The notes below the pieces were generated by a model. The model saw only the letters and a list, made by a program, of their open reading frames with translations, was not told the origin of the DNA and did no database searches. Positions 23,058 through 35,438 of a stretch of DNA of 64,000 nt are shown here, piece by piece; the stretch's first letter is position 1, and each line of letters starts with the position of its first letter. This DNA is from Thuidium tamariscinum (lineage: Eukaryota; Streptophyta; Bryopsida; Hypnales; Thuidiaceae). The translations under genes and the position numbers were made by a program. The DNA lies in the NCBI GenBank assembly GCA_947034885.2, contig OX344749.2, positions 8,261,501 through 8,325,500 on the forward strand, in the 5' to 3' direction.

Positions 23058-25549
23058 ATCACATTTTTTTTTTCCCTTTCCTATTTGAAAGCCCAAGAAG
23101 AGCCAAAGTAGCTAGCATCTAAAAATAAGAGGTTTTCTTTAAGATAGATCACCTCCAAAATATTACACTGCTATCAAAGGAATTTGAAACTTTTTATAGA
23201 CATATAATGATTTGTCATAATAGTGTGTGTGACACTAATTAAACAAAGTCATCACATTTTCAATTAATACAATTTGGAAGATTATTATATTGTATCTACT
23301 TTGTTTTTGACTTATACATATGTTTCAAATTTTTTTTTTGTGGTGATACTAATTTTCTAGGTAATGTCAATTCTTGCCTCCTCACTAATATGACAAATTA
23401 GTGAAGTAATCAATAAAAGTTCATCCAAACATGTGAAGGATTGATGTATTTAACATTTTTGCACGAGAGTTTATTTCTCCCATGAAATTATAGGATAACT
23501 ACTAAAGGTTCTAAGTCATAAAATATTTATCTAAGGATTTCTAGTAAATTCTTGCAATGTCAAATTTTGTTTAACTCTTTGAAACTTCTTTTGAAGGTCA
23601 AGAAATTGACTAGTAGTGATTTTAGGAATACAAATTTGATGTCAATTGGTCTACTAAAAAAAATTTATGCACTCTTTGCATTAAAAATTGTACCTTCAAA
23701 AAGTTATTTTTGTAAAACATTACCATATACCTTTTAAAGTTAAAGAATGGAGCTATGAAATCTATGATTGTGAAGTCAAATTTCAAAATCTCTCACAACT
23801 AAGCATTCGATGTCAAATGTTGCAAGGTTTACTAAACAATCAAAGGTTTCTATTATCCCATAGAAGATAAGTAGAAAAATGCCTCACTCAAAGGATGTGG
23901 CTCCATCTCCTTGTAGGTTATTTTCCAACTTTGTACAATTCAATGATTCCTTTGACTAATTCATCTCTCCATTCTAATACTCATTTATATGAAGGGAGAA
24001 TGTTGTAAAAATGACCCACTTGATAATCTACCTCTATATATTATTGTATACATTGTACATCATGTGAACATGTGAACCTACAACATACATGATTTTAAAG
24101 GTATTGATACTTAGCATTGTGAAAACTCATAGTTTTTTTATATAGTCTCTAAGAAATATAAATTTTTCAAATACAAGCTACAACATCTTCTACATTCATA
24201 AATTTTTAAATATTATTCTAAAGATTTGAAATTCTAATCATTTTTTGAATGAAAATTGTAGAAACCTCTTAAAAAATTAGAAATCACAAGGAATATGTTA
24301 TAATGTAGAGCACCGCAACATCAAATAGGTTTTCATCTCCATCTCCATCTCCACTTAGATGGGTGAATATAGTTTTTCATCATCAAAAAAGAAATTAAAT
24401 ACTCATTTCAAAGAGTTTCTTGCAATTTCCAGTGAGATAGAAACAATGTTTTAAGAGTTTGGTTTTCAAAGAAGCCTAAAATCATTTAAATGTAAATTCA
24501 AGTTTTAAAATAAAATGTCAAAAGTCCTAAAATACACTATATATAATATCCATTTTTTTGGAAACAATATTTCATAATCAACCCAAAAAATACATTTAAC
24601 AAATCATTTATGAATATATACCACACCAAAATTGTAACAAAAATATCAATGAAATTCACCTATTTAGTTCACTATGAATAAGATGAATTTTTGACTTTAA
24701 TGATATTTTTTGGTTAATTTCTATTGACAAAACTAATATTCACTTACAACAATCACATCTACAAACATTTGAACGTCAATGTGAACTTGTATTCCTATCA
24801 CTATAATATTTTAGTATTTGTTGGGAGATTTTGGCAATAGACATTATAAGAGAAAGGGGTGTTTTAAGTGAGTTTTTAAGTATAATCTTAGACATAAGAT
24901 TATAAGTAATGACCTTTAAGACAATTTAAAAAAAAACTTACTAGATACACACCTTTCTCTTATAATAAAACAAAGTGTTTAAAAAAAATTACATGTATTT
25001 TTATAATACCACTATGTTTGAAAAAAATTATTTTTTAAAATGTTGATTTTAGATAATTTCAGAATTAATCTACAATTATACTATTCTTAAAGTATACTTT
25101 TTAGATGACAATTTGTAGAGGTCAATTTTACAGTAGGATTGCAATTAAATGTGGATATTTCAAAAGATGAAGAGTATTTGTAGTATAAAATTTAGTGTTT
25201 GTTGAGGATAATTCAACCATCATTAAATGCTAACAATTGAAATTTATACAAATCTCAATGCCCAAATAAGAACTTGTAACAAAGGTATAATATTTCATAT
25301 TTTGATAGAAATTTTACATTATTGAATTTTGCACAATATTAACAAAAAGTATTCATATTAAAATCTATATATCATCTATCATTTTCAATAAGTCTCATGT
25401 TCTTGATTCACAAAGAATCTTTAGACACTAATTTAGACACCACTCAAATTAGATATTATCTTTGTCATTTTGTTTTTATTTTGCATACTTTTTCATGACT
25501 AAGATTTTTAATATCGGTGAGTATGGATCTCAAACATTATTAATCCCTT
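23058..25549. other. AT-rich intergenic DNA, no gene seen
   Basis: A short CATCTC run lies near 24327-24352. The remainder is AT-rich with no convincing frame or element end. Confidence 0.55.
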
Positions 25550-25945
25550 AAGTTCCTTGACTATGACTTCACCTAAAATGCCCCAAAATTACCATGTCTA
25601 GTACAAATTCCAAATTTTATATAATTTAAAAAAAAGACGGTCTTGTGGTATACTAGTTTGAGATAATGTAGAAAAAATTTCAAAAACTTCTAGTATGTAG
25701 ATTGCAAGATATTGATGTTTAAATTAACAATTTTTTTTGCGGCCTTCCGAAAATAGGGCAATTGCACTCCATTTGCAAGGTCACATTTTCATGGCAAAAA
25801 GATCATTTGGAATTATATAACATACATGAAAAAGATAGTGAGTAGAAAGAAGTTAATAATAATTCAAAATACTAAATTGTTGATAATTTAGTCATGGAAT
25901 TGAGAAATGCCAATAATCCAATGGTTGTAATGTTATAATAAACAA
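25550..25945 (-). repeat. Dispersed repeat L, inverted partial copy
   Basis: The reverse complement matches the middle of the repeat copies at 28924-29752 and 62830-63661, including ACAACATTACAACCATT-like, TTTAGTATTTTGAAT, TTTCTAC and ATCTTGCAATCTACAT. It is non-coding and of unknown class. Confidence 0.6.
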
Positions 25946-28923
25946 TCGAAATCATTAAATTTTTTTCAAAAAATAATAAAAATTGAATATCTATATATCT
26001 CTATCTATTTAAAATTTCACAAGAAACAATTTCAAATTTTTATTTTAAGAGAAAATGATTTTTTCTTATTTGTCCAAAGCGCATAGCGGGGGAAGAAAAC
26101 TACATATCACACATTAACTTTTTTACCATGTTGTCAAAGATTATGAAAAGCATTGTTCCTTAAAGATATTCCTCATTCATATATTGCATGAAATTTCAAG
26201 GAAAAAAACCCAACTCCATTCATAGTGAACTACCAAAAATTGCAGCTTGGTTCTTTAGACATTGACATACCTAAAGATTTTTGAAATGATTGTAGCTTGG
26301 GGGACAAAGCATTGATGAAATTTTCAGCAATTACCACAATGGAATCCAAAATTGAGTCAATGGCGTAGCCAAGTTTGAAATCCATTCATTATTTATTTCA
26401 TTATTTCATTTTCTTTTTACGCAAATGAAACGGAAATTGCAAGAAATATAATTACTTGAAATCCAACTTGAAATGACAACAGTTTGAATTCTACATTCAA
26501 TGATATTCTTCCAGATTGTGCAACACTTCGTACTGTATACTGAAAATCATGTACTAATACTTTTGATTCCATTCATGATTCATTAAGGTAGTGGGTAAAT
26601 GTTTTCAGTGTAATTGATATGATTACTTATCCAGATTTTGCAACTACTGGAGCATTTTCAAAATCCCCACCTACTTTCATAATTCGGAGTTTATCAAGGC
26701 CACAAAATTCAGTATTAATGGCAACATTCAAATCAAAATACGGTAATAAGGATTTAAGTATGAATGTAAGGTAACAACACCTAAATGTATGAAAAAAGAT
26801 TTAAATATGGTTCTTATAAATTAAATTGCTAATTTTTTCTTAGAAAAATGGTGACCATTTAAAAAATTGAGAGGGAAAAATGAACATTAGTCTAATTTTT
26901 TTGGATGATTCAACTTCAGAGGCAAGTTGAAGGATAAAACTTTTGTGATGTCTTGTTGGTAGTTGCAAGGGGATTCTAGATTTCCTTCGTATGCATTTCT
27001 TTGGAACTCCATGTGAGTGAATTGTGAGTTCTTAAAGTGGGAGACATAGATATATTTAAAATTGATCCTATGCTTTAATTTGTGTATAGAGGTTGCATGT
27101 TTTATTGAATAGTTTCATGATTAGTTTACCATGTGTTGAAAAAATTGAACCACCTCTTGGTTAGTTCCCCTCCCCCCTTAAAAAATCACAAGCCATTGAT
27201 CTTTAAAAAAATGCTCCCCCTCCAAAATGACGTCAATTCCTCGAAAAATCACAAGCTTTTATTTATTTTTAAATGCTCCCCCTCCAAAATACCGTCAATT
27301 TTTCAAAAAATTACAAGATGTTGATCTTTATGAGATTTAATGTCAATCATCTAAATATGAATTCAAAATATGGATACAAATATTGTATGAATATGAAATA
27401 CATATATAGTACCAAGTACAAATATGGATACTTAATATGGTATGAATAGAGAATACGAATATAAGAACAAATATGGGATGTGGGATATGGAATATGGGAT
27501 ATGAGATACATGATTGTCCAATATTGATTGTCAAATTAATTGGTTCACAAAATTACAAGTAGGGATTGGGAGGTAATTAATTTTTTGAAACCCGGGGGTG
27601 GGGGATGGGGGGCAAATTTTTTGGGACAATTTGTCTTTTGGATAGACCTCACACTATCCACCTAGAAGATAGGTTAGTATTAGGTGTGCTTACATGATAA
27701 GCTAGAGATGTTGTAATTAACCAATGACTATATTAGTCTTCATGAAAATTTCAACTAAGGATTATCATCATATATGTAAAAATCTCATAGAAGTTTCCAG
27801 TGTAACTATCAAAGCAAACTATGTTGGACATTTTATGCATTTGTACACTACTATATCAAGGCAATCTGCCTACAAAAATGACAACAAATTATCAAAATCA
27901 ATTTCTTCAATTTACATATTGCATTGATTACTATTCATTTGCCTCAACTTATGACAAAATTCAACAAATACAAACTACCATATTGCTACAAAATAGTGAT
28001 ATTTAAGAGTGGACTATACAACTATTATTGGTCATTATAATAGATGTTGGAGGTACTACACATTTATCTTTATTTAGTACACAATAAAAAAAATTCAAAC
28101 TACCAATAGTTGTAATTAAACATTCATTGTTAGCACTATTACATACTCAACATGCACCTTCAACATAAATGAAAATGGAAAAATAATTAATACATTTGTA
28201 GACTTATAGCTCCCTTGAAATCACATTGCAATACATCTATTAAATCATTTTTGCCTATAGAACAAAACCAAAATTATTTTATACTTAAATATAAAAAATT
28301 ATGCTCTTATTTTAAGTAATACAAAATTATCTTTTTAATAAAGGTACGTAGTTTTAGTGTCACTTGTTTTTATCCTTTGAGGTTGACATGAGATCTAAGG
28401 TGAACATACTCTCTATTTATGCCAACCTAAATTACAACTTGAAGTCATTTTTCCCCTCAAATTTGTGGTTGCATGTGAATATGAAACAACTATGTAAGTG
28501 CTATTGATGATGGTAATTTGAATTCCTTTCATAAAGTCTTGAACCTCATCCCCAAATTGATGGAGTGTTTACATTCAATTAGTGTATGTGTTTGAAAATC
28601 ACCTTTTTGTCTTACAACATGATTTATTTCTAAATGTTAATGATTTTAGGGCAAAGGGACTACATCCCTCGTTTCTTCAACTTTCTTCTAACTATATAAA
28701 AATACAATGATTAATAATAGAAATATGAAATAGAAAACAATTAGTATTATTGAAAGAATTCATGATAATTGAATTCATGACTCCACTAATTTACTGACTT
28801 TAGAACTGTGAATTTATTTATTGCCTTCTAAAAGGACCAAGTTGCAGTTTCTTGGGAACATAGAAATTTTGAATACATATGTGTGACTAGAAATTTTGTT
28901 ATTTTTCTTTAAATTTTCATACA
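25946..28923. other. AT-rich intergenic DNA with a small tandem duplication
   Basis: At about 27180-27330 a 71-bp unit (ATGCTCCCCCTCCAAAAT, GTCAATT, AAAAAATCACAAG) is repeated about twice. TATGGGATATG-type repeats lie near 27470-27510. A solitary TTAAGGTAG motif lies at 26582. No gene is identified. Confidence 0.5.
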
Positions 28924-29752
28924 ACGTGTATCTAAGGAGTAGCTTTAAGGCCCAACAATTTTTACAACTTTTGACTACATATTAAAAAAGTTATTGCTTA
29001 ATATGTTTTTTTTCCAACTTGGGTAATTTGGGCAAATCTAAAAAATCACATTCTTCAAAAACAAAAATTTGAAATTGATTTCCTTAATTTTCATATATGG
29101 TGGAAAGCTTTGAATCATTCCATTTTGATCAATGAATCAAAAGTTATGAGGAGTTTCTATTTGTGGGTAGTTATGGATTCTATATAGTAAAATAAACTCT
29201 GAAGTCCATTACTTAACTCGATTTTAAATATTTTTGAAAATTAACAACAACCTTGGGTGTAGATTGCATAATACAACATTACAACCATTAGAATTGACAT
29301 TTTTCAATTTCAAAAAATAAATTCTAAACAATTTAGTATTTTGAATCATTCTCTACTTCTTTCTACTTACTATTTTTTTCCTATATATTGTACAATTCAA
29401 AATGATTTGAAAATTTTCAAGCATGTAGCCAACTTCACTAGAGAATGAATCCAAAGAAGCAATAACAACATGAATTATTTTTCATACAAATATGAGCTTG
29501 TCAAGTGTAATTGCCCATTTTTTTGTAGGATCAAAAAATGGATTTTGGTCAATTCGAATACTAGTATCTTGCAATCTACATGGTATAAATTTTTTGAGAT
29601 TTTTTCCATACCTTTTAAACTATTATATTGTAAGATTCTACAATTAGATTTGTTTAAAAACGTTTTTTTCCCTAAATTTTGGTACTTGCTCTAAAAATGA
29701 TAGTTTTAGAGTGTTTTTGGTTAAAATATAGTCAAAGAACTTTAGGGGTTAA
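28924..29752 (+). repeat. Dispersed repeat L, copy 1 (about 830 bp)
   Basis: The sequence aligns over its whole length and in the same orientation with 62830-63661. Landmarks are TTTAAGGCCCAA, AATGAATCAAAAGTTATGA, TATCTTGCAATCTACA, GCAAGATTCTACA / GTAAGATTCTACA and a closing TTTAG.GGTTAA. No inverted or direct terminal repeats are evident. It may be the interior of a decayed element. Confidence 0.75.
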
Positions 29753-30599
29753 TTTCAACATTGAAATAAAAAACTTATGAATCTTGCAATATTTATCAAA
29801 GTTGTATGAAACAAAGCTTCACATATAGATTAAGATAATTAGCATCAACCCTAAACATTTCATGCAAAAGTTGCAAATTATGAAGTCAACAAGGTGTGCC
29901 TTAGTCTTCAATCCAATACAAGAAATTTGAACCCTTTTTTACATACTTGGCATTCCAATGGTTGAAGTTGAATACAAATTTGAGTAACACCAAATATTTT
30001 ACTTCACAAACTTTCTTTCCAATTTTTTTCCCTTTTTATTTTAACCCCTTTAAAAGATACTCTAGTGATGGTGGAAATCATCCATTTTCATATCGTAGAA
30101 ATCATTGGCTTAAATTTTTTTTTCCAAAAACACTTGTTGGAAGTCAAACTATTGTAGAAGATATCTTGCAGCTTTCTTTAGAAAATTCAGAGGATGATTA
30201 GTCATACTTTTGTCCTATACAAAAAGATTCTTTGTCATTCATTGGATACTAAATGTCCATATTGATGTTTATGAAATACCCCAGAAAGGACGCCATAGAG
30301 ATTTAGTGTCTGATCAATGACAAGGAATTTTCCTATGAAGGATAGAACTACAACTATTCATCCTCAGAATTAGGGGGTGGAAAGTGGAGATCTTCTACAA
30401 TTCTTGCTGTGAAGGATATAACTACAACTATTCATCCTTAGATTTAGGGGTAGAAAGTGGAGATCTTTTACAATAGGTTGACTTCAAATGAGTTCTTTTG
30501 GATTTTTTTATACCAATGATTCCCACGGTTTTCAAGAAGATGGTTTCCACCGCGTCCTTCTAGTCTAGGATTAAGTAAAAAACACCCACCGTTCCCCCA
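29753..30599. repeat. Intergenic DNA with a 74-bp tandem duplication
   Basis: The units at 30336-30409 and 30410-30483 share GAAGGATA.AACTACAACT, then GAAAGTGGAGATCTT and TACAAT. The rest of the interval is AT-rich and non-coding. Its last 100 bp mark the change to GC-richer DNA. Confidence 0.65.
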
Positions 30600-33196
30600 C
30601 TGATTTACTTAGGGTAACTTATTAGGAAAACGACACTCAGTGATTGGGTCCCCAACTGAACTTCATGATGTCGCTAACCCTCTTGTAACTTACCGACGTG
30701 CATTGTACCAGAAGCTACGCCCGCTAGGGCGTGTGAAAGCATTCCGTCATGAGTGAAAGCTACTCCCCAACACACAAAGAGAATTGCCAGATGGATGAAT
30801 GAGAAGCGGATGAATGAGAACCGGAACGGATGAACGACGAAGAGTGGATGAATGTCTGGCGGTAGATGAACGACAGATTCCGGATGAATGAAGCTGCAGG
30901 GCTCCTGACGAGGAAGCCGAGGGTAAAAGTGGACCTTGGAAGCGAGGTCGCGACTTTCGGAAATAACCCCTGGTTTCCGCCGAAACTTCCCCGTCTTTTC
31001 CTTGGCTGACCCGATAGTTCTATTTTCGGTGGCATACGACGACGGAGGACCGTAGCGATACCCAGATACGGTAGTAGACCGGCAGGCGGGCGGGCGGGCG
31101 GGGTCAGGGTGGGCTGACATAACATGCCTGGCGGAATCCCGGGCCGGGCCGGGCCGGGCGGCGACGAGGCTCGTGACTGACTAAAGTTGGCCTTCGCCTT
31201 CGCTGGGCGCAAGACTCTCTGCCTTCGCTGGGCGCAAGACTCTCTGCCTTCGCCCTTTCCGCTGTCCTTCCTTTCCTACCTTCCTGGCTATGGTGCTCCG
31301 GAGCTTCTCTGCTTTCCTCTTGTAAGCAGGCCCTGCTGCTGCCGCTACCCTTACCTCCCCAGGCGCCATGGCTTGAGGTTCTGAAGCTTATTAGTCTACG
31401 TTGACAGCGCTGGGTCGTCACTACTATTGCTTCTGCTTGGCCTCCCGAGTTTGGAGCATTCTTCACCTCCGCCCCTGTCTCGTGACTCTCGTCTCTTCGT
31501 CTTCCCTTGCCCCCCTCCTTCCTTCCTTGGCTTCTTTCTCTTCCGGAGGCACTGCCGCTCGCCGCTCACTCACTTTTGGCCTTTCATTCTGCTGCTTGCG
31601 GAGGCTGCTGGTTCCTTCTTAGTTTGGCCTACCCTTGGATCGCCTTGCGCGTTGGTCATCTCTTAGTGCTGCTCCTTACTGGTGGAGGTGTCTGCGAGGT
31701 TATCCCCCTTGTGAGATGTAAAGAGGATGGAAGAATTGCTTCTGTGTGGAGAGTTTTTGGTTGTTGCTTGGCCGTAGTCGGAGGCAACTCGGCTCATTGT
31801 CCGGTCTCCCTGTTTGAGTTTTCGTGGCCGTAGCGGCAGGGTGATACATTTGGCAGGGAAGACAGGAGGTTTGGGCGTGAAACAGGACAGAAATGCGAGG
31901 CTGAGTGCGAGGGCTGGTTCGAAGGTGCGCCAAGAGATAGATTCAGGAGCTCTGTCAAGTTTGGAGACGTACGGCATGGTTTAGTTGCGAGTTTGGGAAG
32001 GGGAAATGTGCAGCAGCTGCGGGTAGAGGACAGGCTTCCCGCGCAGGGAATTCTAGAATCACCGTACAGCGCTAAGAGTGCTGACGTCGTGGTAAGAGAC
32101 ACTGAGATCATTTTACATTTGGTGAGGAGATGTTTCAGTGCTACGAATATCATACTGTTTCAGCGAGCATGGGATGTTCGAGAAATTTCATGCTTGTTTT
32201 GAAATGTTGACGATTGTGTTGTCAGCATTTTACCTTTTGTCTCGGTCTTTGGTCAAGGCTATTACCATTTCAGATCGCCCTCTCATATCCGATCTTGAAT
32301 AACCATCTTGAGTATTGAGGAAGTCAGGCTTTTTGAGAAGTGAGCAACCGTTTTGGCGATGTGATCATTTCTGCAGCTGTAGAAAGCAGCTGGCGCTGAC
32401 TTTTCTGACTCAGAGTCGGATCCGAGTTTTCGTTAGTGGGGAAGCCTACGTGGTGCTTCTTTGACTTTGTGGCACTTCTTTAAACCGAGGAGAAGTCTCT
32501 ATTTTCATTCTGATGTTTTTGTTTCGTTTCTGCTCCTCTAATCTGCTGCCGTCATAGAAGTTCTGTATGAATATCTTGTTTTCGGGCTTTCTGGCGAGAG
32601 GGTAGGATTTTGACAGCGTCTATTAGTAACTGAGTGTTTGGGGTATACTATAGTTCCAAGTCGTCGTTCGCTTGGAGGTATGACCTTTCGAGCAAGTTGC
32701 ACATAGAGACGCTTGAGATTGGTAGTGAGGATCCAAGCATTCGAAGCAGCTTAGACTGCTCTCGAATCGTCCACGCTTGATTCTGTTTCGGTTCTGCTGG
32801 GTATACTAGAGTTCTCAGCGAAGAAATTGACGTAGAATGCCTTTTTTATCCGCTCAAATACATGTTATGAACGAATATCGCAATGTTGGTTTCATCGTCG
32901 GGCATAGCTTGTGTAAGCCATGTTTTTGAGTTTTTTAATAATGAAACTGTTATTTGTCTAAATCGGTAACTTTTTTAATGTGTGGTATCGGGTCAGGGTC
33001 GAAGCTGCTTCCAGTTGAGCTCGTTTTATCACATATTATGCTGGTTTATTTATTTGTGCACTCTGTCTTGTGATCCCTTACTTTTCTCTACCCTTAAACT
33101 AATACAATTTTTGGTCTGACGTGTCATTGCAGTTATCAGCTGGCTGTTTCCTGGCAATCCTGCTATGAGCCTTGTTTCTTTGTTGCGGGCAGCAAG
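30600..33196 (+). promoter_or_regulatory. GC-rich upstream region and probable leader of the TIFY gene
   Basis: Composition jumps at about 30650 and stays high up to the TIFY coding start. Short GATGAATGA-type repeats lie at 30790-30890, CGGGCGGG and CCGGGCCGGG runs at about 31085-31160, and CT-rich blocks at 31240-31530, typical of a plant core promoter and 5' leader. A candidate leader intron runs from a donor near 32091 (GTGGTAAGAG) to the acceptor TTGCAG at 33132. Open frames on both strands here (up to 150 codons) are low-complexity and probably not translated. The transcription start cannot be placed from sequence. Confidence 0.5.
31197..31246. repeat. Perfect tandem duplication of 25 bp
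   Basis: The unit CCTTCGCTGGGCGCAAGACT plus CTCTG occurs twice without change at 31197-31221 and 31222-31246, and a third copy begins (CCTTCGC). It lies in the GC-rich upstream region of the TIFY gene. Perfect identity suggests a recent duplication. Confidence 0.9.
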
Positions 33197-35438
33197 ATGA
33201 ATCTAGTCATGGAGAAGGATCAACCCGTATTTCGAGACTTTTTAGGTCTTGGTCGCATCGATGATATAGCCCAAGTGAAATACCTCTCTTCAGAGGTGAT
33301 TCCTGCCCCGCGGACCAGCCCAGGTTTCGAGTCCGAATGTGACGCTGAAACAAACAACACTCGAGCATCATCTGGAATTAGTGGGCGCCTCAAAACTAAT
33401 TCCACGCCGATTCACGTTTCTCCTCCATTCTACTCGGCCATTCCGAGTTCCTCTGATCCTGGGTCAGGTATTGCCCGGCTTCGTCTCTAATGTCGTGTAA
33501 GAGCTCTCTTGTGCTCTCATCCGTCCTCGTTTGTTTCGCACTTGCGAAAATGAAATTTTCAGGGTGGAGCCTGGGGATTAAGGTTAAACTGCTACTTTCT
33601 CCTTCTTGCAGTTGGATGGCAGCGACAACCAGCACCACTCCAGTATCATGGCAACAAGAGCGCTTTTTCCAAATTGGAGGCAGATACTAGCAAATTGCCT
33701 AGAAAACGAGATTCCCCCACTAATCGGGATTCATTACAAGAGCGTCTTGTTGAGGCTTTGGAGAGTACTCGGCCACAAAAGGTATTATCTGCATCATCTC
33801 ACTTGGTATTCATATCTTTATTAAGCGCTGAACTTATGTAGACTGCACTTAACGTCTTACTTATTATGATTTTCGAAATAATAAATATTTTCGCTGATGG
33901 AAATTTCGTGTCAAGTTTCAGGTTTCTCGTCATGACCACATCAGACCAGAGAAGATAGTGGAAGCTTGTGAGCCATCTACTGATGATCTCCGACTTTCCA
34001 TGCAACCTCCTCGGGCATCCAGTAGAAGTCCTCCTTGGTTACAGCATAATGCGAAACCTGAGGTTACGCAACGGCAAGTTAAGAGCCACCAGCCCTACAG
34101 ACCTGCTCAAATTAGCACTGGTGCTGGCATGCGTGGCATTAGCCACCTTGGTGCTTGTGCTGAGAGAGCAGAGAAAATAGAAAGGACTCTTGCCCTGCCG
34201 ACCCGAGAAAACAATGCTACTGGTAATGCTCAAGCTGCTGATGAAGGTTCAAGAACAGGGCTCAAAGGCTCAATTTTAGCAGGACTTCTTGATAATGCTG
34301 GGCTACTTCATCATGATCGGACCACGCCAAATCCTGCGGGATCAAGCGGTGGCCCTCCCCTCACTCCTCAGCATCAGAAGGCACCTCATCAGAATGGGGG
34401 TTCAGAGTCCTTGCTCCCATCAAGGTCAGTTCGATCTCAATTGCAAGTTAAAGATGAACTTCTGTTATTACATATCTGTGCTTTTCAAGCCATGAAACTG
34501 AATGTTGTGTTAATAGGCTTGCGTACATTGTTCAATTTCCAAACCATATTTCTCAATGTCTGGCATCTTTTTCAGATAATAATGATATGGTGTGAATGTG
34601 CTTATTAGTTTTTTTGATATTTAGAACATCTGTGGCACAGAAATTACCTTCTGTGTTCCTAATGTTCAGTTTTTGACAGATCAAAAGGAATTTAACTTAC
34701 ATGCTACCTCTACTGTTGTGTAAGCCCTGTCGCGCTTTTTCTGTCAATTGTTATCAAGTTCAGATAGTGATCATCTTTGTTATTCATTCGTGCAGTCGCC
34801 AAGCTCCTGCTACATCTAGTCGACAGTTGACCATTTTCTATGGAGGGCAAGCTCATGTGTTTGATGATGTTCCTTCAGATAAGGTGAGAATATGACATTC
34901 CTTAGCTGATGGCTTGTTGTGGATTTTTGATCATAGAATGCCATGATGGTGGGTGCATGATGTAGACTCACAATATTGGTTGAGAAGGAATTTCTTTGAA
35001 CAGCAAGAGGGACTTTATAAATGATATTTGTTTTTGATAATTTTATTTCTTTTTCTGGGTCCATGATGGCAAATGAGTTTTGCTCATGAGAGGTGCTGGT
35101 CATCTTTTAGTGAGAATAATCCACGTGTCAGTAGTAGCCATGCGGTTTATCTGTTGGACGAATCTGTTCTTATGCGGAAGTCGTTGGGTTTTGCATATCA
35201 GGCGGATGCCATTTTGACATTGGCTAGCTCCAACGGCAGATCATGGTCGACCACCTACTCGCCTCGGCCTGCCGCAAAGCCCACAAATTCCATGAGCGAG
35301 GGGTCCATGTCAGCTGTAGAGAGGGAGAAAGAACATTCTGTACAAAGTTTAGGAGGGAGTCTGGCCCTTTCTTCCGAAGTTCAAACGCTGCTCCGGGACT
35401 TGAAGCAGTCGGGTACCCTTACAGGACGCTCTGCGTAA
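33197..35438 (+). CDS. TIFY8: TIFY8-like TIFY-domain transcriptional regulator
   Basis: Five coding exons: 33197-33467, 33612-33781, 33922-34424, 34796-34883 and 35202-35438, all GT-AG, giving 422 aa. The N-terminus (MNLVMEKDQPVFRDFLGL) and a mid-region KRDSP...RDSLQERLVEALESTRPQK fit plant TIFY8. The TIFY domain spans about residues 323-353, with TIFYGG at 327-332, and crosses the exon 4/5 junction (VPSDK|ADAILTLA). No Jas motif, PPD motif, CCT domain or GATA finger follows, so it is neither a JAZ repressor nor a ZML protein. TIFY proteins act in the nucleus and dimerise through this domain; Arabidopsis TIFY8 is known as a repressor acting through NINJA/TOPLESS. A retained intron after exon 3 would add an early stop. 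Confidence is high for TIFY and good for TIFY8. Confidence 0.9.

Noticed and set aside
27133-27324. CRISPR-like spaced repeat near 27.2 kb
   Set aside because: Only about two diverged 71-bp tandem units, with no separate spacers.
30674-31212. Minus-strand open frames of 148 and 150 codons
   Set aside because: They read low-complexity sequence from GATGAATGA-type repeats and GC runs, overlap each other in different frames, and lie in a promoter-like region; no domain or splice context.
31507-31833. Plus-strand frame of 108 codons upstream of the TIFY gene
   Set aside because: CT-rich leader sequence gives hydrophobic codons by chance; the frame is not linked by any plausible splice to the TIFY coding exons.
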